From NCBI GenBank assembly GCA_024408335.1, contig JAKSVB010000011.1, positions 1 through 38,868 of the forward strand: 38,868 bases of DNA, written 5' to 3'. This stretch comes from Bacilli bacterium. Its GTDB lineage: Bacteria; Bacillota_I; Bacilli_A; RFN20; CAG-826. The translations under genes were made by a program, and so were the position numbers. How positions within the stretch are numbered: position 1 is the stretch's first letter; each line of letters opens with the position of its first letter. The notes beneath the pieces are model-generated. The model saw nothing but the letters and a program-made list of their open reading frames with translations, had not been told where the DNA came from and made no database searches. Positions 34,189 to 38,868 of this stretch are shown piece after piece.

Positions 34189-34215
34189 AGCCACGCAGAG
34201 ATGCGTGGCTTTTTT
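34189..34215 (+). terminator. Terminator of gap
   Basis: AGCCACGCA and TGCGTGGCT form a perfect 9-bp stem around GAGA, followed by TTTTT. Confidence 0.93.
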
Positions 34216-34279
34216 GCATGCCCTAGCGAAAATTTTCTCATGAGGATATTTAAATAATTCTTCTGTCTTGATGAAAATA

Positions 34280-34308
34280 TTGAAAAGATTCAGTAGATGA
34301 GTAATACT
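34280..34308 (+). promoter_or_regulatory. Promoter candidate of the lipoprotein insert
   Basis: TTGAAA (34280-34285) with TAATAC or AATACT (34302-34308) at 16-17 bp spacing. The predicted start near 34315 precedes an AAGG element and the short reading frames at 34330-34521. Confidence 0.4.
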
Positions 34309-34329
34309 AAGTTGTAATTCAAGGTAGAA

Positions 34330-34521
34330 GTGCATGTTAAAGAGTTTGATAGCATTGATTCTCTCGGTGCTAGCATAACGAATATAGAAACAGCCGTTTT
34401 TTGCAATGGGCCATCAGCTACGGAGGCTATAAATAATAGCGGTCCGGCGAATAGGCCGATGCTAGAAAGCCCGTTTGATTTGACTTCGCTTGTGGGATAC
34501 TTCGAGGTTTATCGTTTATGA
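34330..34521 (+). pseudogene. Short frames before the lipoprotein; possibly a frameshifted secreted peptide
   Basis: An ATG at 34334, 8 nt after AAGGT, opens a 14-codon frame MLKSLIALILSVLA that looks like the core of a signal peptide and ends at TAA (34376-34378). The overlapping frame from GTG 34330 runs for 63 codons to TGA (34519-34521), overlapping the next ATG as ATGA. Joined by a frame change near the TAA, the two would make a small secreted protein of about 60 residues. It may be a broken gene, a leader peptide or a chance frame. The rest of 34216-34517 shows nothing else but the promoter. Confidence 0.3.
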
Positions 34522-35477
34522 AGAGTAAAAAGGAAATGTTATTCCCAATTTGTGTTGCGATAATGACAACCGCTTCCTCTTGTTCGCATATTTTTAATTC
34601 AGAGACAAACAGTCTGGAAAACGACTCATCTTCACTATCAAATTCTCGAAACGTGGGGGTCCTATCGGATTATTTGGACCCTTATAAACCTGAAGAGTCT
34701 GAGGAATTCGATCCAAACAAATCGTATTTGGGGATGGATAGTTATGATTTTTCCAACATGGCGATAAAATACACTTTTTGTCAAAGGATTCAGCCGCTTA
34801 GCTTTTCAAAGAATCCGGACAGGATTCTGCTGGTTAGCAATGGGAGAACATATTCGTTTAGGTTCGGAGACGAAGACGTTTTCGCTGTGGGGGACAACAA
34901 AGCCTCTCGTAATATTGAACTATATTCCAAAACAGCCAAGAAGCTGTTTACCATAAGCGAGGCAAGGGAGGAAGGTTTCTTCAAAACAAAAAAGACTGAT
35001 AGTTGGCCTATCTATTTTTGGCATGATAGGATTTGCGAATCAAACGAGACGTTTTGGGTCTCGGAAAAAAAGAACGGGCTTGATATAACTCAAGACGATT
35101 ATTTCACCAACATCCAAAAATATGGGGCTTGGGATGCGATGATGGTTTTTCTTGATCTTGGAAGCCAGTATTACGGAACATGGCCTAACGGAATCTCATC
35201 AACACTATGGCCGGCTATACCTATTTACTCTGACGATTATTCTGAGGTTTTGGGTGCAAGTGTGCTCGATACCAACTTAGAGTTTCGTACTTATCTCAAA
35301 GAAGATGGTTATGCAGACAAGATTACTATGGAGCAATACGAAGCAGGCATAAGAAAAGGCAAGGCTGATCATTCTGAGAATTTCGGAAGAGCGGCATTCT
35401 ACTTTGAGCCTAGTGAATTCGTCTCTCCTGGACCTGCCGCCTATTACAACCTTTTGGGAGGCGAAGCGGTCGCTTGA
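34518..35477 (+). CDS. Lipoprotein of unknown function between gap and pgk
   Basis: A 319-aa predicted lipoprotein. MKSKKEMLFPICVAIMTTASSC is the signal peptide, with Cys22 as the modified residue. A Ser/Asn-rich linker (about 25-50) leads to a domain with no family I recognise; notable are two Trp-rich stretches (DSWPIYFWHDRI and GTWPNGISSTLWPAIPIY). Codon use is poor in the C-ended codons typical of gap and pgk beside it, suggesting weak expression or recent arrival. GAGG lies 11-12 nt before the ATG, which also overlaps the stop of the preceding frame. The convergent end has only a short ACTCTC/GAGAGT hairpin at 35569-35584. Confidence 0.7.
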   Translation: MKSKKEMLFPICVAIMTTASSCSHIFNSETNSLENDSSSLSNSRNVGVLSDYLDPYKPEESEEFDPNKSYLGMDSYDFSNMAIKYTFCQRIQPLSFSKNPDRILLVSNGRTYSFRFGDEDVFAVGDNKASRNIELYSKTAKKLFTISEAREEGFFKTKKTDSWPIYFWHDRICESNETFWVSEKKNGLDITQDDYFTNIQKYGAWDAMMVFLDLGSQYYGTWPNGISSTLWPAIPIYSDDYSEVLGASVLDTNLEFRTYLKEDGYADKITMEQYEAGIRKGKADHSENFGRAAFYFEPSEFVSPGPAAYYNLLGGEAVA

Positions 35478-35744
35478 GTAGACCTGATTAGATATTCGGT
35501 CGAAACCATATAGTCTAGAATAATGAGATCTAGCAGTTCTAAAATATCCACTATTTGGTGATTACACAAACTCTCAAATGAGAGTAGGTACTGCGTTTTT
35601 CTATGTTCGTTGTTTTTTGATGCAAGCCGAGTCATGGCGAGTCTAGAAAAGCAAAGCTTTGGCTAATCAATAACATCGTAGTGCAAGGAAAAACGGGCAT
35701 ACAAGTTCCGTTTATGGTTAAACTTCTTGTTTTAAAGTCACTCC
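35478..35744. other. Non-coding stretch without a recognised gene
   Basis: About 270 bp between the lipoprotein gene and the inverted repeat. It holds an ACTCTC-AAAT-GAGAGT hairpin (35569-35584) without a direct T-run, perhaps a weak terminator. Two short - strand frames (35444-35635 and 35632-35841) lack ribosome binding sites and family likeness, and I do not count them as genes. Confidence 0.5.
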
Positions 35745-35822
35745 TAATAAGAGGATTTTTCCAGTAAATGAACAAAAAATGATATCTATCATTTCCATTA
35801 TTATGGAAACATCCTCTATTAG
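35745..35822. repeat. Nested inverted repeat over the pgk promoter region
   Basis: The left arm (35745-35767) and right arm (35801-35822) pair over 21 bp, with CTAATA, GAGGAT, TTTCC and TAA blocks interrupted only by three single-base bulges. The loop contains a second dyad, AAATGATA/TATCATTT (35777-35794). An alternative hairpin TTTCCAT/ATGGAAA (35792-35809) competes with the outer stem. The right arm reaches the spacer of the pgk promoter. It could be an operator, a switching RNA/DNA structure or a MITE-like remnant. Confidence 0.65.
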
Positions 35823-35831
35823 TGGTATGAT
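35804..35831 (+). promoter_or_regulatory. Promoter candidate of pgk-tpiA
   Basis: TATGAT (35826-35831) is the -10; TGGAAA (35804-35809) at 16 bp is the best -35. The -35 and spacer lie in the right arm of the inverted repeat. AAGGAG (35840-35845) is the likely ribosome binding site, 13 nt before the ATG. Confidence 0.45.
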
Positions 35832-35858
35832 TAACGAGCAAGGAGCTATTAGAAAATT

Positions 35859-37091
35859 ATGCTTACTGTTAAAGAAATGAAGGACTTACAAGGCAAATAC
35901 GTCTATGTCCGTGTTGACTTCAATGTCCCACAAACCAACGGTGTCATCCGTGATACCAACCGCATCAAGGCAGCTCTTCCTACAATCCAAGAGCTTCTCT
36001 CAAAGGGTGCACGTGTCATCCTTATGTCTCACTTAGGCAAGATCAAATGGAAAGAACCAGATCCAGAAAAGATCGAAGCCATGAAGAAAGCCAATGATAT
36101 GGCACCAGTTGCCAAGGCTCTCCAAGAACTTCTCCCAGAAACAAAGGTTCACTTCTGCGCTGCAACCCGTGGCGAAGAACTTAAGAATGCTGTTGCAGCT
36201 CTTAAAGATGGCGAAGTCCTCCTTGGACAAAACACCCGTTACGAAAAAGGCGAAGAAAAGAATGACCCAGCTCTCGCAGCAGAATGGGCAAGCTTAGCAG
36301 ATGCCTTCGTTATGGACGCATTCGGAAGCGCACACCGTGCACACGCTTCAACTGTCGGTGTTCCATCAATCCTCAAAGAAGCAGGCAAGCCAGTCGCTCT
36401 TGGCTACCTCATGATCAAAGAAGTCGAAAACCTCAGCCGTTGTGTTGAAGTTAAAGACGAAGATCGTCCTTACATCGCTGTTTTAGGCGGTCTCAAGGTC
36501 AGCGACAAGATCAAAGTCATCGAAACCTTACTCACCAAATGTGATTACATCATCATTGGTGGCGCTATGTCATACACCTTCCGTAAAGCCAAAGGTGAAG
36601 AAATCGGTATGTCATTCCTTGATGCCGATTCACTTGAATACGCAAAGAACTGCTTAGAAAAGGCTAACGGCAAGATCATTCTCCCAATCGACACAGTCGC
36701 AACAACCTCATTTGACCCAACCGTCGAAAGAGAAATCAAGATTGTTGATGCTGCCGAAGGCATCCCAGCTAACATGGAAGGCTGCGATATCGGTCCAAAG
36801 AGCCGCGAACTCTTCGCTTCATATATCGCAAAAGCAAAGATGGTCTTCTGGAATGGCCCAATGGGTGTTTTCGAACAAGCAGACTTCAAGAATGGCACTG
36901 TCGCAGTTTGCGAAGCTATCAAAGACCTCGAAGGCAAAGCTTTCTCAGTCATCGGTGGTGGCGACTCAGCTTCAGCAGCCAAAGCTCTTGGCTATAAGCA
37001 AAACTTCTCACACGTCTCAACAGGCGGCGGCGCTTCACTCGAAATGATCGAAAATGATGGCCACCTCCCAGGCGTTGACGTTCTTAAATAA
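35859..37091 (+). CDS. pgk: Phosphoglycerate kinase
   Basis: PGK (410 aa) makes ATP from 1,3-bisphosphoglycerate in glycolysis. The N-terminal substrate domain has VRVDFNVPQ, MSHLGK and DAFGSAHRAHAST; the C-terminal nucleotide domain has VLGGLKVSDKI, the FWNGPMGVFE motif and GGGDSASAAK, ending STGGGASLEM. It is about 15 residues longer than typical, mainly through a KWKEPDPEKIEAMKKAND segment after MSHLGK. tpiA follows after 8 nt. It is rich in the codons of highly expressed genes. Confidence 0.97.
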   Translation: MLTVKEMKDLQGKYVYVRVDFNVPQTNGVIRDTNRIKAALPTIQELLSKGARVILMSHLGKIKWKEPDPEKIEAMKKANDMAPVAKALQELLPETKVHFCAATRGEELKNAVAALKDGEVLLGQNTRYEKGEEKNDPALAAEWASLADAFVMDAFGSAHRAHASTVGVPSILKEAGKPVALGYLMIKEVENLSRCVEVKDEDRPYIAVLGGLKVSDKIKVIETLLTKCDYIIIGGAMSYTFRKAKGEEIGMSFLDADSLEYAKNCLEKANGKIILPIDTVATTSFDPTVEREIKIVDAAEGIPANMEGCDIGPKSRELFASYIAKAKMVFWNGPMGVFEQADFKNGTVAVCEAIKDLEGKAFSVIGGGDSASAAKALGYKQNFSHVSTGGGASLEMIENDGHLPGVDVLK

Positions 37092-37099
37092 GAAAAGAT

Positions 37100-37858
37100 A
37101 TGCGTAAGAAGTTATTACTCGGCAACTGGAAGATGAACAAGACTCCATCCGAGGCAAAAGCTTTCGCTTTAGCCGCGAATGAGATGGTCGATTACGCAGT
37201 TGCTCACGATATTGAAGTCGGTGTTGCTCCAACATTCGTTTGTTTAGCCACCGTCAAAGAAAACATCAACCCTAAGTGCATCGTCAGCGCTCAAAACGTT
37301 AACGAACACGCTAGTGGTGCATACACTGGTGAAATCTCCATTGGTATGCTCAAAGAAGTCGGTATTGACTGGGTTATCCTTGGCCACTCCGAAAGAAGAG
37401 AATACAATGGCGAAACATCCGAAGCATGCAATCTTAAGATCAAGGCTCTTCTCGCAGCCAATATGACTCCAGTCTATTGCTGTGGCGAATCCCTTGAAAC
37501 TTTTGAAAAAGGCGAAACCAAAGCTTGGGTTGCCGAACAAATCAAAGCAGGTCTTGCAGGCCTTAGCACAGAAGAAGCTCGTAAAGTCGTTATCGCTTAC
37601 GAACCAATTTGGGCTATCGGCACTGGCAAGAGCGCAACCAAAGAAATCGCAGAAGACACAATCGGCTACATCAGAGGAGTTCTCCGTGAACTCTTTGCTG
37701 AAGCAGCAGAAGATATGCGTATCCTCTACGGTGGTTCAGTCAAACCAGCTAACGTTACTGAATACATGAGTCAACCAGACATCGACGGCGCTCTCGTCGG
37801 CGGTGCATCTCTTGAACCAGATTCATTCAAAGCCTTGATCGAAGGAATGATCAAATAA
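37100..37858 (+). CDS. tpiA: Triosephosphate isomerase
   Basis: TPI (252 aa) interconverts dihydroxyacetone phosphate and glyceraldehyde 3-phosphate. GNWKMNKT holds the substrate Asn and Lys, HSERR the catalytic His, AYEPIWAIGTG the catalytic Glu and the mobile loop, and YGGSVKPAN and GALVGGASLEP the phosphate-binding ends. Length is standard. It is the second gene of the pgk-tpiA operon; no ribosome binding site of full strength lies in the 8-nt gap, so it may depend on coupling with pgk. A terminator follows. Confidence 0.97.
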   Translation: MRKKLLLGNWKMNKTPSEAKAFALAANEMVDYAVAHDIEVGVAPTFVCLATVKENINPKCIVSAQNVNEHASGAYTGEISIGMLKEVGIDWVILGHSERREYNGETSEACNLKIKALLAANMTPVYCCGESLETFEKGETKAWVAEQIKAGLAGLSTEEARKVVIAYEPIWAIGTGKSATKEIAEDTIGYIRGVLRELFAEAAEDMRILYGGSVKPANVTEYMSQPDIDGALVGGASLEPDSFKALIEGMIK

Positions 37859-37877
37859 TCCATAAAAAATATTTTCT

Positions 37878-37902
37878 GGGTCCTAGAAATAGGGCCCTTT
37901 TT
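37878..37902 (+). terminator. Terminator of pgk-tpiA
   Basis: GGGTCCTA and TAGGGCCC form an 8-bp stem with one G-U pair around GAAA, followed by TTTTT. Confidence 0.85.
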
Positions 37903-38048
37903 CTTTTTCTAGTTTTGCGAAGAAAAATAACGAGAAACAAAACAAAAAAATTAATAAGAAAACATATTAAAAAATAAGAAAAAGAAATTTTTTTAAAAAA
38001 TTTTTTTGTGTGAGAAATACGCTCCTATTACTCCTATATATTACGTAA

Positions 38049-38088
38049 GCGCACGTGCGTATATAAGGTACGCGTGCGCGCGTACACA
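38049..38088. other. Alternating purine-pyrimidine tracts upstream of the rRNA promoters
   Basis: Two strictly alternating purine-pyrimidine runs, 38049-38065 (17 nt, containing the palindrome GCACGTGC) and 38068-38088 (21 nt, containing GTACGCG/CGCGTAC arms), lie in an otherwise A/T-only region (37915-38030 and 38100-38150). Such GC/CA/CG alternation is prone to form Z-DNA, and the A-tracts around it to bend. Confidence 0.6.
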
Positions 38089-38155
38089 AGGCAAATTGTA
38101 AAAACACCGATAAAACGTGGCAAAAAAATATTTTAAAAAAAGTTTCATTTTCCTC

Positions 38156-38183
38156 TTGACCGCCATAAAAAAATGGCTAGAAT
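38156..38183 (+). promoter_or_regulatory. rRNA promoter P1
   Basis: TTGACC (38156-38161), 16 bp, TAGAAT (38178-38183). The 16-bp spacer is itself a perfect dyad, GCCAT-aaaaaa-ATGGC. A-rich DNA just upstream may act as an UP element. Confidence 0.7.
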
Positions 38184-38191
38184 ATGTATCA

Positions 38192-38260
38192 CTGCGGTAC
38201 GCAAGGAAGCAATTCTGAGTGAGTCGCAGAGAGCTAGTATCAGGTCATCTGAACAGGTCA
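38192..38260 (+). other. Structured leader segment between P1 and P2
   Basis: CTGCG (38192-38196) can pair with CGCAG (38225-38229). CAGGTCA occurs twice (38241-38247 and 38254-38260). The segment would be transcribed only from P1. It does not match a riboswitch or T-box that I know. Confidence 0.35.
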
Positions 38261-38294
38261 CAAAAAAAGAAATTAAAAATATTTCAAAAAGTTG

Positions 38295-38323
38295 TTGACA
38301 GGTTCAAATGAAAAGCCTATATT
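38295..38323 (+). promoter_or_regulatory. rRNA promoter P2
   Basis: A consensus TTGACA (38295-38300), 17 bp, TATATT (38318-38323). Tandem promoters are common before Bacillota rRNA operons. Confidence 0.8.
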
Positions 38324-38328
38324 AGTCA

Positions 38329-38400
38329 AGCACGCGAAATTTGGGACAGCATCCCATCGCTGAGCGAAGCGCGTGCTACTGATCTTTGAAAACTAAACAG
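38329..38400 (+). promoter_or_regulatory. rRNA leader: three-way stem and boxA
   Basis: AGCACGCG (38329-38336) and CGCGTGCT (38370-38377) pair, enclosing TGGGA/TCCCA (38342-38356) and TCGCT/AGCGA hairpins. TGATCTTTGAAAACT (38380-38394) matches the Bacillus-type boxA/leader sequence for Nus-factor antitermination of rRNA operons. The P2 transcript would begin almost at the first stem. Confidence 0.7.
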
Positions 38401-38482
38401 ATGTACAACATACACTAACGTCGATTCCTTTATAAATAAGGAACAACAATAACCAAGTAATTAATTTATGAACTAGATCTAA

Positions 38483-38868
<386 letters not shown>

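Noticed and set aside
35444-35841. Two short - strand frames that overlap by ATGA
   Set aside because: No ribosome binding site, no recognisable family, one overlaps the end of the lipoprotein gene, and the other lies in the inverted repeat.

Overview
The window is a stretch of a low-GC, anaerobic member of the Bacillota. Signs of this are the Bacillus-like rpsL-rpsG-fusA-tuf and uvrA-lgt-...-whiA gene orders, strong AGGAGG-type ribosome binding sites, a Bacillus-type boxA ahead of 16S rRNA, and a pyruvate:ferredoxin oxidoreductase. Several genes end in TGA (trxB-like, xre, small ORFs) and Trp is TGG, so the standard bacterial code is used. The 16S start and the gene set suggest an uncultured deep branch of Bacilli near the Mollicutes/Erysipelotrichia (RF39- or Izemoplasma-like gut bacteria). 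That placement is an inference; no search was run. Nearly all genes and the rRNA operon are on the + strand; only pepO and a small HTH gene are on the - strand.

Layout: (1) 1-717, the end of a DUF2130 gene. (2) 902-5377, the str operon (rpsL, rpsG, fusA) and tuf, with perfect promoter spacing and an unusual hairpin in the rpsL leader. (3) 5382-8904, pepO on the - strand, an RDD membrane protein and a small HTH protein. (4) 9071-9224, tRNA-Lys(CUU). (5) 9289-16335, an accessory stretch with different codon use: a secreted subtilase, an ABC-FtsX exporter, a membrane-anchored PstS-like protein, a small membrane protein, a basic winged-helix-like protein and a lipoprotein. (6) 16404-21701, a conserved hypothetical gene, a DUF362 protein and nifJ. 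(7) 21714-22798, an XRE regulator and a lipoprotein. (8) 22862-31380, a compact eight-gene operon: uvrA, an oversized lgt, a HAD phosphatase, a thioredoxin-reductase-like flavoprotein, a stand-alone RapZ C-terminal domain, whiA, xre and a second HAD. (9) guaB, of the Tritrichomonas-foetus-like type. (10) gap, then a lipoprotein insert with a large inverted repeat, then pgk-tpiA. (11) 37903-38868, a two-promoter rRNA leader and the first ~386 nt of 16S rRNA.

Together these are mostly housekeeping functions: translation, glycolysis from triose phosphates to pyruvate, ferredoxin-linked pyruvate oxidation, excision repair, lipoprotein maturation and GMP synthesis. Four things deserve attention. 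The IMP dehydrogenase closely matches the trichomonad enzyme. The TrxB-like protein lacks the NADPH-binding motifs and may draw electrons from ferredoxin. The RapZ C-terminal domain stands alone in the locus where full-length RapZ and YvcK are expected. At least five or six genes have a -10 element only 6-10 nt before the start codon and no Shine-Dalgarno, which implies leaderless mRNAs. A nested inverted repeat over the pgk promoter and two alternating purine-pyrimidine tracts ahead of the rRNA promoters are unexplained non-coding structures.
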